In this document: in pieces, positions 8,685 through 17,800 of the stretch
Position numbering within the stretch: position 1 is the first letter of the stretch
How the letters are laid out: each line of letters begins with the position of its first letter
From: GCA-016432345 sp964544105
GTDB lineage: Bacteria > Patescibacteriota > Microgenomatia > Levybacterales > UBA12049
Length of the DNA: 62,758 nucleotides
Direction: 5' to 3'
Assembly (NCBI GenBank): GCA_964544105.1
Contig: CAZIZQ010000001.1
Coordinates: 1 to 62,758, forward strand
Program-made: the position numbers and the translations under genes
Notes under the pieces: model-generated
The model's input: the letters and a program-made list of their open reading frames with translations, nothing else
What the model was told of the DNA's origin: nothing
Database searches by the model: none

Positions 8685-9959
8685 TTAAAATGAAAGGATT
8701 GGAAATTGAGAAAGCGACTCTTTTGCTTCTTTGAGATTATACATGGTTTCAGCATATATGGTATAGAGGATATCTCCTTTTTCGATTTTATCACCCTTTT
8801 TTTTATGAAAAAATATGCCGGTCCCCTTTTGCATAGGAGAGCCTAATATTTTGGCAATAATAGTAACATTTTTACTGTTAATCTCGGCAATTTTTTTATG
8901 AGTTTGCGCTTTTATGCTGTACGAGTAATTTCCTGGACGGAGCGTATCGCTAGTGGTATGGGGATTTCCTCCTTGGGCAGCAATAATTTCCTGCATTTTT
9001 CGTAATGCTCCCCCGCTTTGCAAAATATCTTCTGCCCACTTTGCGCAATTGCCATATTTATTTTTTATTTCATCTCTTTTTTGTTGTAAAGAATCCTGCA
9101 GGCATAGCTCCAGAAGGTTACTGGCAAGATGAAGACTCTTTTTTTCCAAAGCCAATGATCTTTCTGGCTTTTGTTCTAGAATAAGCAAGGCATCCCGCGC
9201 TTCGAGAATCGGCCCGATGCCATTTCCTGCTGGTTCTCCAACTGGATCAATAAGCACCCGAATTTTTATATTGAACCTTTTTGCGATTGCTTCAAATTTT
9301 TTCTTTAACACCTCTGCATCGCTGATTCTGTGCACCTTTGCTGTTTTTCCGTATGGCAAGTCAATTACAACATGAGTTGAGCCAAAGGCAATTTTTTTTG
9401 CAATTATTGAAATAATAATTTTATCGTAGCTTTCAAATAGCAGCGGCGCTTCTACTTTTATAAGTATGTCGTCAGCCGGGGCAATATGGAAGCTTCCTCC
9501 CCAAACAATACAGCCATTTGTTTTTTTGACAATCTCATAAATTTTTTTCTTGGAGAAAATAACTTGGGCCAAAATTTCCATGGTGTCTGCTGTGCCGCTG
9601 GGGGTGGTAATGGCTCTGGAGGAACTTTTGGGGATAGTAAATCCGGCAGAGGCAATGATTGGTGTAACAATTAAGGTTGTGCGAGACCCAGGCATGCCAC
9701 CAATTGAATGTTTGTCTGCAACGATGCCTGGAAATGTTAGTCTTTCGCCTGTCTCCACCATTGCTTTTGTGAGGTAATAGATTTCTTCATTAGTAAATCC
9801 TTTGGCATATCCGGATGCAGCAAAATAGGTGGTTAAAATATTGCCCAGCCGGTCATGAGCAATTTCGTCCATAATGGCAAAGACCTCTTCGTAGGTAAGT
9901 TTTTTTCCAACCAGTTTTTTTCTAATTGCCTCGATTGCTATCTCTTTTTCGTCAGTCAT
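8685..9959 (-). CDS. AMP phosphorylase / thymidine phosphorylase family protein
   Basis: Nucleoside/nucleotide phosphorylase family. KHSIGGMPGSRTTLIVTPI, SSRAITTPSGTADTMEILA and GCIVWGGSFHIAPADDI match archaeal-type AMP phosphorylase (AMP + Pi to adenine + ribose-1,5-bisphosphate) better than classical thymidine phosphorylase. In CPR bacteria this enzyme feeds the AMP-RuBisCO salvage route; no RuBisCO or ribose-1,5-bisphosphate isomerase gene is in the window. The 424-aa protein lacks the ~80-residue N-terminal domain of archaeal AMP phosphorylase. It starts 9 bases after the sortase stop. Substrate remains an inference. Confidence 0.82.
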   Translation of the reverse strand: MTDEKEIAIEAIRKKLVGKKLTYEEVFAIMDEIAHDRLGNILTTYFAASGYAKGFTNEEIYYLTKAMVETGERLTFPGIVADKHSIGGMPGSRTTLIVTPIIASAGFTIPKSSSRAITTPSGTADTMEILAQVIFSKKKIYEIVKKTNGCIVWGGSFHIAPADDILIKVEAPLLFESYDKIIISIIAKKIAFGSTHVVIDLPYGKTAKVHRISDAEVLKKKFEAIAKRFNIKIRVLIDPVGEPAGNGIGPILEARDALLILEQKPERSLALEKKSLHLASNLLELCLQDSLQQKRDEIKNKYGNCAKWAEDILQSGGALRKMQEIIAAQGGNPHTTSDTLRPGNYSYSIKAQTHKKIAEINSKNVTIIAKILGSPMQKGTGIFFHKKKGDKIEKGDILYTIYAETMYNLKEAKESLSQFPILSF

Positions 9960-9968
9960 ATAAATTTC

Positions 9969-10673
9969 CTATATTTTTTCCAATGTACTTTTTATTACCA
10001 GCCTTTTCCATGTTGTGCCAGGCGGTGTACAAGTTACAAGGGTAAGATAGGAATTATCAAGACTTTGAGCAAAGATTGTGGTGTCTGACGGGTCAACAAC
10101 GCGTATTGTTTTTATTTTATATATATATGAGATGTTATCTATACGTACGTTAATAGTGTCGGCCACTTGTAGTTTATACGCGTTGGCAAATATTGTTTTG
10201 TAATCTTTCGGATTAAAGAGTTGGGGTAGTGTTGAATGGCCAAAAATAACCGCGTTGCCAAGATCGGGAGGAAGGTTTGTGCCTCCATAATGGACCAAAT
10301 GGTTACTTAAATCGTAATCAGTTGTTGTAACAACAGCCTCGGCAATACCTAATTTAGGAATAGAAAGAAAGTATTCCGTAAGTTTTGCAACTTTGTTGTC
10401 TTGGGTTTGATGGTCGGGAAACCAGGTCTTTGCATTTTTATAATCAACCCCACTTCCCGTAAAAATATCTTTTAAGACTATGGTTGTTTTAGGTATAGGG
10501 ATAGTAAGGTCTGAAGATGCAAAAACTGGGGAAAAATATAAATGCCAGGATATGAATGGGGCAACAACATATAAAAGTATACCGCTTCCAGAGAGAATAA
10601 AGAGAGCAGAAAGAAGGCGGAAAAAATTTTTAAGAGTAGGGCGGTGTTTTTGTTTTTTGTAATATATTGTCAT
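9969..10673 (-). CDS. Sortase
   Basis: Membrane cysteine transpeptidase that attaches surface proteins to the cell envelope. Basic N-terminus, TM helix at residues 19-40, then the sortase beta-barrel. The triad is visible: H146 in VIFGHS, C215 in TLVTCTPPGT and R224 in WKRLVI. The TLVTCTP form is common in class D/E-like enzymes, but the class is not assigned. The ATG overlaps the stop of the upstream fragment by 4 bases (ATGA). No obvious LPXTG substrate gene is in the window. Confidence 0.9.
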   Translation of the reverse strand: MTIYYKKQKHRPTLKNFFRLLSALFILSGSGILLYVVAPFISWHLYFSPVFASSDLTIPIPKTTIVLKDIFTGSGVDYKNAKTWFPDHQTQDNKVAKLTEYFLSIPKLGIAEAVVTTTDYDLSNHLVHYGGTNLPPDLGNAVIFGHSTLPQLFNPKDYKTIFANAYKLQVADTINVRIDNISYIYKIKTIRVVDPSDTTIFAQSLDNSYLTLVTCTPPGTTWKRLVIKSTLEKI

Positions 10674-11161
10674 TCTTTTTGGATGTTAATAGAAATGTTT
10701 TGGGAAAATTTTGGCATGACCATTGGCAGTAGTGGAATGTTTGGTTGAAGTTTGATGTCTACGCTTTTTATCTGGGGATTTTTTTCAATAATATTTTTTG
10801 TGTCTGCAAAAGATTTTCCGGCAATGTCTTTTGCCAGATTTTCTTTTTCCAGTTTGGGGAGCAAAAAGGCTTTTGCGAGAATGGTGCTAGTTATATCGTT
10901 ATTTTTGCCCTTTTTGGTATTTTCTAAAGTATAGGTTGTTGTATCAAGCACAAGATTAGGGTCAATATCTTTGTCGAGAAGGTTTTTTACAAATTGTTTT
11001 ATGTCATTTTCCTGGTAAGAAAGAGATTCATATGTTACTGTTCCAACAAGCGTGAATGTGTTTGCTTCCTCATCTATTTTTTTATCAAGATTACTTTGAG
11101 AAAATGATGTACCGGTAATAAAAGGCAGGATTTTACTTTCCTGATCTATTTTTTGCTGCAT
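10670..11161 (-). pseudogene. 3' part of the frameshifted PilM-like/beta-domain gene
   Basis: A 163-aa frame continuing the domain that is cut short at the end of the upstream gene. Read upstream of its first ATG in the same frame, the sequence gives KAQEEMQQKIDQE, a natural continuation of the preceding GGTKK region. One extra A in the A7 run at 11182-11188 would fuse the two frames into a ~720-aa protein. It may be a true break, a homopolymer error or a programmed -1 shift. Taken alone it has no signal peptide or recognisable domain, and its start overlaps the upstream stop by 16 bases. Confidence 0.7.
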
Positions 11162-12807
11162 TTCTTCTTGAGCTTTACTTCTTTTTTTGTTCCTCCGGAA
11201 AACGCGGTGTCGTTTTTTGCTTCTACTTCTGACGTATCAAAGGAGGCAACAGTAAATTTGACACCTGATGGCAAATTAGATTCTTTCCCAATATTACTGG
11301 CAACGACATTTGCTTTTTTTGTTTTGACATCGCTTAGTCCAGAAGAAGAAGCAATTACTACTGTTTCATCAAGTATAAATTTAAGACTATTTGAAGATGT
11401 AAGCGTTGTCCCTTTGGTCAGTGTTTGCTCTTTTGGTAAAACGCTAAGAATAGTTACATTTCCTTTTGCTTTTTCACCGATCTCTTTTTTTCCTGTTGCG
11501 CTTCTGGTTGTTTTTCCTTCTTTACTTATTTCTATACTTTTGGCAATTATCGTTTTTTTATCAACGTCTGTTGGGGTTTTTGTGGAAAAAGTAATATCTT
11601 GTTTTTGCTCGACAATTTTTGGTGTAACCGTTATTGATACTGCTGCTTTGACAAAAAAGATATATGAGATAAATAGAGCCAGAATAGTTAGAAGAAAAAT
11701 AGGAATTATAAGAAGAAATTTTTTCTTTTGGGGGTTATGTTGAGAAGGTTTGGGTAAAAGAGAAAAAATTTTCTTACTGTTTTTAATGACAAACGATAAT
11801 CCGGATAAAACCATTTTCCCAAATGGTTTTTTTGTTTCTAAAGGTTCAGGTTCTTTTTCCGGTATTATTTCTTCTTCCAGTTTTGTTTTGTTAATTCGTA
11901 TATCGGCATTTTTTATAAATCCAAAATTTTCTTCTTCCTCCGGCTCGCTCGCCTCGCTGGAGCTCTCGCCTCGCGGCGAAGCAGCGGGTTGGCGAAGCGG
12001 GCCGTAGCTTTTAGCGGAGGCGGCTTCTTCTTTTTGTTGTTGTTCGCCAGACAATAATTCAAATCCCATTTGCGATGCTGCGCCGGAAAGTACGGCTTTA
12101 GCATCAAAATTTTTGGGGAGAATTGTGATTTGCGGCACATGGAGAAAGGGAAGACTTTTGCTCCATGAATGACTAATAAACGACTGTGATAGTTTTTCGT
12201 TATCATGTTTGTCAGAAAGTACCAGAATCCTTGATGGGAGCACCTCATAATTGGTAAAGTGATGTAAGAGTCTATCAGTAATTTGAGCAATATTATCTTC
12301 ATTGGCTGTTCGTTTGGTTTCAATAACTCGTCCTGCCCGAAGCAAGGATACGGTAGTATGTTTTTGCCCAATCTCAATTAATATACCCGATACTGGTGCT
12401 CCTTCCTCCTCTTGTAGCAAATGGGCGATTGCCTCATGGATTACTAAAAAGCCAATTGGCTGCAATCCAAGGGCGTCGCTGGCTTTTTTTAGCAGCAATA
12501 AATACTCTTTTTTAATTTTTGTATCCTCAACCCAGGTTTCTTTTACACCAAAAATTGTTTTTTGTGTCTCGACATTTTCTGGTAATGTTTCTTCAGCCCT
12601 GCTTATGGCATTATCAAAAGATTCCAGCCATTCGTCTGGTGTTGATTCCTCAAGTGATGTGTTGAGAAATACTTCGTTTTTTCCAACTACCCGTACAATT
12701 CCACCGAGTTCTTCAAAGATTACCGCAGTTACCTTTTCGTCCCGAAGAAGAAGAGCCAGAAAATATTCCTTATTTTCTTTTTTCCCGAAAAAACTTGGCA
12801 GTTTCAT
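11146..12807 (-). CDS. PilM-like actin-fold protein with TM segment and truncated beta domain
   Basis: The first ~260 residues (from MKLPSFFGKK) look like a PilM/FtsA-type actin fold: AHLLQEEEGAPVSGILIEIG with phosphate-binding character, TVSLLRAGRVIETKRT, and PKNFDAKAVLSGAASQMG. A low-complexity Glu/Ser/Pro region follows, then one TM helix (LLIIPIFLLTILALFISYIF) and an extracytoplasmic beta domain of the kind seen in CPR PilM/baseplate-J-like proteins. The C-terminus LKKKCSKK is out of phase with the continuing domain. I place the start at 12807; the 23 residues upstream of it are encoded by a repeat element. A role in a pilus-like surface system is inferred. Confidence 0.75.
   Translation of the reverse strand: MKLPSFFGKKENKEYFLALLLRDEKVTAVIFEELGGIVRVVGKNEVFLNTSLEESTPDEWLESFDNAISRAEETLPENVETQKTIFGVKETWVEDTKIKKEYLLLLKKASDALGLQPIGFLVIHEAIAHLLQEEEGAPVSGILIEIGQKHTTVSLLRAGRVIETKRTANEDNIAQITDRLLHHFTNYEVLPSRILVLSDKHDNEKLSQSFISHSWSKSLPFLHVPQITILPKNFDAKAVLSGAASQMGFELLSGEQQQKEEAASAKSYGPLRQPAASPRGESSSEASEPEEEENFGFIKNADIRINKTKLEEEIIPEKEPEPLETKKPFGKMVLSGLSFVIKNSKKIFSLLPKPSQHNPQKKKFLLIIPIFLLTILALFISYIFFVKAAVSITVTPKIVEQKQDITFSTKTPTDVDKKTIIAKSIEISKEGKTTRSATGKKEIGEKAKGNVTILSVLPKEQTLTKGTTLTSSNSLKFILDETVVIASSSGLSDVKTKKANVVASNIGKESNLPSGVKFTVASFDTSEVEAKNDTAFSGGTKKEVKLKKKCSKK
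11936..12026. repeat. GC-rich hairpin-like insertion in the PilM-like gene
   Basis: A GC-rich patch in otherwise AT-rich coding sequence, with CTCGCCTCGC and GCGAAGCGGG units that pair with each other. It encodes the low-complexity linker ASPRGESSSEASEPEEEE. The same units (CTCGCCTCGC, GCGAAGCGGG) recur at 12848-12868 inside the intergenic repeat. Confidence 0.6.
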
Positions 12808-12814
12808 AGTATTA

Positions 12815-12940
12815 AGCTCAAAAATCAAAGCGCAAAGTTCAAAACAACTCGCCTCGCTGCGAAGCGGGCAACGCAAAACTAAAAAGTTTTAAGATTTGAG
12901 CTCTAGTTTTGAGTTTTGACATTTGAGTTTTGAGTTTGTG
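12815..12940. repeat. TCAAA/TTTGA inverted-repeat element, copy 1
   Basis: A left arm of CAAAG/CAAAA units and a right arm of TTTTGAG/TTTTGAC units, able to fold into one long imperfect hairpin. A GC-rich hairpin (12848-12868) is nested inside. The element starts 7 bases upstream of the PilM-like start and encodes the last residues of alaS. TTTTGACATTTGAG lies at its alaS side. Confidence 0.75.
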
Positions 12941-14810
12941 AATGATTATTATTCACGACAGCATATATTCTTCTTTGCCTGTGACCAATATTTTCTTGCT
13001 TTATAATTGTAAACTGTTTTATCTTTCCTGTAAAATCAACATGTGGCCCGCCACAGAATTCGGCCGAATACGGCCGTTCTGAGCTCGTCGAAGTACCCCC
13101 ACCAATAAAATACACTTTTACTTTCTCTTGGTATTTTTCATCAAATAGTCCTATTGCCCCAAGTTTTTTTGCATCAGCTAGATGCATTATTTCAAAATGG
13201 ACGGGAAGATTTTCGCTGATTTTTTGATTTACAATTTTTTCAACTTGTTTTATTTCTTCATCAGTAAGTTTTCGGTCAAAGTTAAAATCAAAACGTAATC
13301 TTTCTGTTGTAATATTAGATCCTGTTTGATGAACATTATTACCTAATGTATCGCGAAGTGCTTGATGAAGAATGTGTGTTGCTGTATGCCCCAAGATGGT
13401 TTTTTTCTGATGGTCAGCAAGGCCTCCGGCAAATTTTTGGGCAGCACCAAGTCTTGAAAGATCTTTGTGTTCTTCCATTTTTTTGGCAAATTCCAAGATG
13501 TTAAAGGTATAACCTAGGCTTTTTATTTGTGTTGGAGAAAGACCGTGGGTGGCATAAAGAATAAAGGCATCTTCTGGGGAAATTTCGGTTGTTCCCATAA
13601 GCTCGTCTCCTTGTTTTTTATTGGGATATTTTTTAACGATGTATTCTTTAGCCCGATTTTGGGCTTTTCTATACGTTTGTTCTTCTTCGAGAATAGTAAG
13701 TTTTATCCGTTCAAAATCAACTTTTAGTTGAGGGTCTGTTTCTTGATATTGGCTAACAATTGATTCAATAATATTGGCACTGTTTTTACCATCCAGTTTA
13801 TCCAGATTGTCGATAGATCTTCGGATAAGTCGGCGAAGAATATATCCTTGTTCGGTATTAGAGGGGGTGATATTGCCGCTAATCATAAAACAACTACCAA
13901 TATAATGGTCGGTAATAATGCGCATTTCCCGAGCATTTGATTGGTATTCTTTGCCTGTTTCTTTTTCAACTGTTTTAATTATTGGTGAACACAAATTTGT
14001 TTGGAAAACATCTTGTAGGTTTTGGGAAGCTGCTAGTAATCTTTCCAGTCCGCCCCCAAAGTCCACATTTTTTTGAGGAAGTTCTTTAAATGTGCCGTCT
14101 TTTTGTTTGACGTATTGCATAAAAACACTATTACCAATTTCCATATATCGTCCACAATCACAATTTACATGACATAATTTTCCAAATTTTGTGTCGTGCG
14201 GGGTTTCGAAATCAAAAAATACCTCGCTGTCCGGCCCTCCCGGTTCCCCCGAAGGCATGTTTTCTGGTGTGCCAGATCTTGACCACCAGTTTTTTGATGT
14301 ACCGTAATAAAAAATTCTTTTATCTGTATCGACGCCGGCATTTTCAAAAAGTCCTTTCCAAATATTTGCAGCCGTTTCGTCTTTTGGAATGTCGTTATAT
14401 CCCTGGAAAACCGTGACATATAATTTTTCAGCAGGCAACCCAAGTGATTCTGTTAGGAAAGAAAAAAACCAAGGCAGTTGTTCGTTTTTGAAATACCCGC
14501 CTTGTCCGATGCCATCAGGCGAGGCAGGATCGCCCAAAGACCAATTGCCAAGCATGCGAAAAAATGTGGTATGGCGGTTATCTCCAATTTCGTCTATATC
14601 TTGGGCCCGAAAACTGTTTTGTACGTTAACTAGTCTTTTTCCTTGTGGGTGTGGTTCTCCAAGTAAATATGGCACTAGTGGTTGCATACCGCTACTGGTA
14701 AAAAGGGTGGTTGGATCGTTCTCTGGAACAAGAGGAGCATTAGGGATTTGTTTGTGTTTTTTATCCTTGAAAAAAGATATATATAAATCAACAATATTTT
14801 TAGCTGTCAT
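12903..14810 (-). CDS. alaS: Alanyl-tRNA synthetase (short form)
   Basis: Charges tRNA-Ala. The class II core starts at MTAKNIVDLYISFF (14810); upstream codons lack the family pattern. Motifs seen: QPLVPYLLGEPHPQGKRLVN, FRMLGNWSLGD, VDFGGGLERLL, and the editing domain HTATHILHQAL and CGGPHV. The 635-aa protein ends soon after the editing domain, without the C-terminal DHHA1/oligomerisation region of ~870-aa homologues, as in other reduced genomes. Two oddities: GTSTSSERPYSAEF comes from a GC-rich insertion at 13055-13096, and the last 13 residues (HSQTQNSNVKTQN) come from the TCAAA repeat. Confidence 0.93.
   Translation of the reverse strand: MTAKNIVDLYISFFKDKKHKQIPNAPLVPENDPTTLFTSSGMQPLVPYLLGEPHPQGKRLVNVQNSFRAQDIDEIGDNRHTTFFRMLGNWSLGDPASPDGIGQGGYFKNEQLPWFFSFLTESLGLPAEKLYVTVFQGYNDIPKDETAANIWKGLFENAGVDTDKRIFYYGTSKNWWSRSGTPENMPSGEPGGPDSEVFFDFETPHDTKFGKLCHVNCDCGRYMEIGNSVFMQYVKQKDGTFKELPQKNVDFGGGLERLLAASQNLQDVFQTNLCSPIIKTVEKETGKEYQSNAREMRIITDHYIGSCFMISGNITPSNTEQGYILRRLIRRSIDNLDKLDGKNSANIIESIVSQYQETDPQLKVDFERIKLTILEEEQTYRKAQNRAKEYIVKKYPNKKQGDELMGTTEISPEDAFILYATHGLSPTQIKSLGYTFNILEFAKKMEEHKDLSRLGAAQKFAGGLADHQKKTILGHTATHILHQALRDTLGNNVHQTGSNITTERLRFDFNFDRKLTDEEIKQVEKIVNQKISENLPVHFEIMHLADAKKLGAIGLFDEKYQEKVKVYFIGGGTSTSSERPYSAEFCGGPHVDFTGKIKQFTIIKQENIGHRQRRIYAVVNNNHSQTQNSNVKTQN
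13055..13096. repeat. REP-like GC-rich palindromic insertion in alaS
   Basis: CGGCCG-AATA-CGGCCG followed by TTCTGAGCTCGTCGAAG, a GC-rich block in AT-rich alaS. The second half reads on the other strand as CTTCGACGAGCTCAGAA, resembling the CTTCGACAAGCTCAG-type hairpins scattered in many bacterial genomes. It encodes an extra loop just before the CGGPHV metal-site motif, in frame. Confidence 0.55.
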
Positions 14811-14820
14811 CTTAGCTTCT

Positions 14821-14826
14821 ATTATA
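14821..14826 (-). promoter_or_regulatory. -10 box for alaS
   Basis: TATAAT on the minus strand, 10 bases upstream of the chosen alaS ATG. It would give a leader of only a few bases and supports the start at 14810. Confidence 0.55.
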
Positions 14827-14865
14827 GCACGGTATACATAGTGTAAGAAAAGGTGTTTTTTGCTG

Positions 14866-14874
14866 TGATATAGT
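14866..14874 (+). promoter_or_regulatory. Extended -10 (TGATATAGT) before 14882
   Basis: TG-A-TATAGT with 7 bases to the ATG. Transcription would begin at the start codon. It diverges from the alaS promoter within 71 bases. Confidence 0.5.
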
Positions 14875-14881
14875 AGATGTA

Positions 14882-17800
14882 ATGACTGCTCCAAAAGAAT
14901 TAGGGGGATTTGGGAATGAGGTTAAACGTGTCCCGTCTTCGTTAATTGCATCAACAAGTGAAGTGGTACAAATGTTAGATGCTATACGAGCTGGGGATGG
15001 AACATTTTGGTACGAATTATTTCAAGGAGCAGTTGATTATAATAAAGCTTCGGCTGGTAAACCATCTATAGAATGCGTTCTTTCTGATGGAAGAACACAA
15101 CAATTGCCCGAATTTTTAAACGTTAATCCAGAAGCAACAGTAAGACAAGTTTTGGTCAAAAATCATATTCGTTCCGGAGAAGGTTTAAGTCCAGGTAATA
15201 TTAGGGTTTTAGGTCATGGTGGTGGTGAAGGCACCTTGGGTCAACATGGAAGAGGATTAACAATCAGCGCCACAGCAAGTCTGGTTGGTAATCATTGCAA
15301 AGATATTTCCTTTTTGTCAGTAGCTGGTGGTAAACCATGGCGAGGAAGAGGCGAGATGGCAGTAGTAGATGGAGAAGAAGATCCTTGTTTTACTTTGGAG
15401 TACACCCAACAAGGAATTGTTCCAACGGATCAGACAGTAATAACAGTTGAGCGGCCAAGCGTGGAATTAATGAGATCATTACGAGCAATGCCAAGGGATT
15501 TTTTGCTGGCAAATGCTCAATATCAACATTCCGAAATTGCAGGCGATCAATATGAATATAAAATACCAAACGTATTTACTATGTACGCACAAAGAGACGA
15601 TACTGTGTCTGTTGATCCTCAAGCATCATTTTTTTCAAATGAAGAAATAAGGACGTTTGGGTTACCAGATATACCAAGAGATAAATTAACCCAACTACCA
15701 AGAGTAGAGATACTTGATGATAGCTTGATATGCAAAAATCCTTCGGATGTAACAAGTAATGTTTTTGTTGATGGGCTTCGTTTGCAAAACAGTTATTATA
15801 ATTATGCAATGCCATGGAGCTTTTATGGTTTTGGAAATGCATCGAATTATTTTGTAAAAAGATCACACGATTCACGATATGTCGAGGGAAATCCACAATT
15901 TCTTATTGGAAAGGTATTAGCTAAATGTAATTCTTCCGATGTGTTCTTAAGAATTTTGAGAAAAAATATCAATGGGCAGGAAACAGTAGAAGGGACAATA
16001 AGAAAAGAAACATTTGATCATATTTTGCCTTCTGCTGAAGATGCAATTTGTGCAGCATGGGATTTATTAGTTGTGGAGAGTGGTTACAAACCAGAAGAAG
16101 TATATGTAACAAGTAGTAGGGTAATGCAGCAAAGAGCAGAAGCAGAAGGGTTTTCAACCATTCTTTTGGGAGAAGGTGCGTATCGTGAAGTCTTACGAAA
16201 AAAAGGGAAAATACGCTCTGCAGAAGAGGCATTAGGAGTTAAGAAAGCAAGTCAGAGTATTGGAGAGACTGTGCATGTAAGAATGAGGACATCTGAAGAG
16301 CATGAAGAATCTTTGTTAGAAAAAGCAGTGCATTTGCTTGCCCTTTTTAAGGGGAGGATGCATATAGATCATATTTCTGGAAAAGCAAGTATTGATTTGG
16401 GAGAGGAAGCGGCAGCGGGTTTTCAGGGTAGTGTTAATGATCTTCCCTATTTTGTTGGCGCATTTGCCAGAGAGGTAGCAGTATTGGCTAGGCGAGCAGG
16501 TCGGGTAGATGTTGTTGTTGGTGATGGGCAAGCAGGAACCCAATTTGAGTTTGATGTATCTGACATCTCTGGAGGACTAGCAAAAGTAGAAACAAAAAAA
16601 GGAGAGGTTATTGCAAGAAAAAAGGGTCTTGATATTGCCATTTTCTCTAGAGGAAAAACAGAAGATGCCTTAAGTAGGTTTCTTGTTAGGTTGGAAGATG
16701 AAGTAGGTGTCCTTATTGGAGAAGATGGTTATATTGATTTAGAGAAATACCAAGGATCTGCAGCAAGTAAACTTGCGCTTATGAATATGCAGTTAGAACA
16801 GAAACGAAGAGAAATAGAAAAAATGAAGGAGGATTTTGCGAGTGAGGAAAGGCAGATTGCAATAAGACGAGATCAGATTCGGCAAGGTGCTCGGGCAAAA
16901 ATCGCACTGCCAATGTCTTTATCTCCAAATACATCAGATATGCAGTTTGGTTCTCGAACTATTCAGGATCGTTCGTGGCAACATCAAGAGGAGGTACAAG
17001 AAATGCGAAATGAATTCCCCGATCTTATTATTACACCTCGGCAGTCTGGTAAAACAGGTCAACTTATTACTGCTATTAGTTCTTCATACAGTGTGGGAAC
17101 AGAGCTTGAATATTACGAATTGTCCCCACTTCCGTTTGAACAAAGGCGGTATGCTGATAAAGCAATTACTCTCAAAAGAGTAATTGCTTCGGGAAAACGT
17201 CCCTTTTTTTCGATAGTAGGTCATAGGCCGGTTGGTTATTTTCATCCCGAAGGACAAGAAGTAAGTTTTTTTAAGTTACCTGGTAAAAATATTTGGGCAG
17301 CTTCTTCGGATAAGCAAATAGCGCCAGGTCTTGAGGTATATTTTGAAGCTACAGATGAAGTGGATATAAGCACTCCTAGTCAGATAGAGCAGGAACAACT
17401 TGTTAATGTTTCTATGCTAGATTTTTCGTGGCGTAATATTATTAGTTCGGTTTTAAGAAACAAAGTGCTTACAGAGAGAGAAAAAGCAGATATTATACTT
17501 GGTCATTGGCACAAAGAATTTGTATATAATCCAACTAAGCCCCCTGAATTTAAAAATGGCGATGATGTTTTTTTAGAAACAATAAGGGGTGCAGAAGGGA
17601 ATTGCCAGGAGGCTGCTCGTGGACCACTCGCTTTGCTTCGTGCCGTTGGTATACCAACGCGGTACTTATTTGCTCAGCTTCCTCAGGATGGGAGATTGTT
17701 ACTTGAAGAAGATGGTCATGCAATGATCCAGGCATATATAGATAAAGAATGGGTGACAATTGAACCACAATGGGGAATTTATGGGTATCTTGATGGAAAA

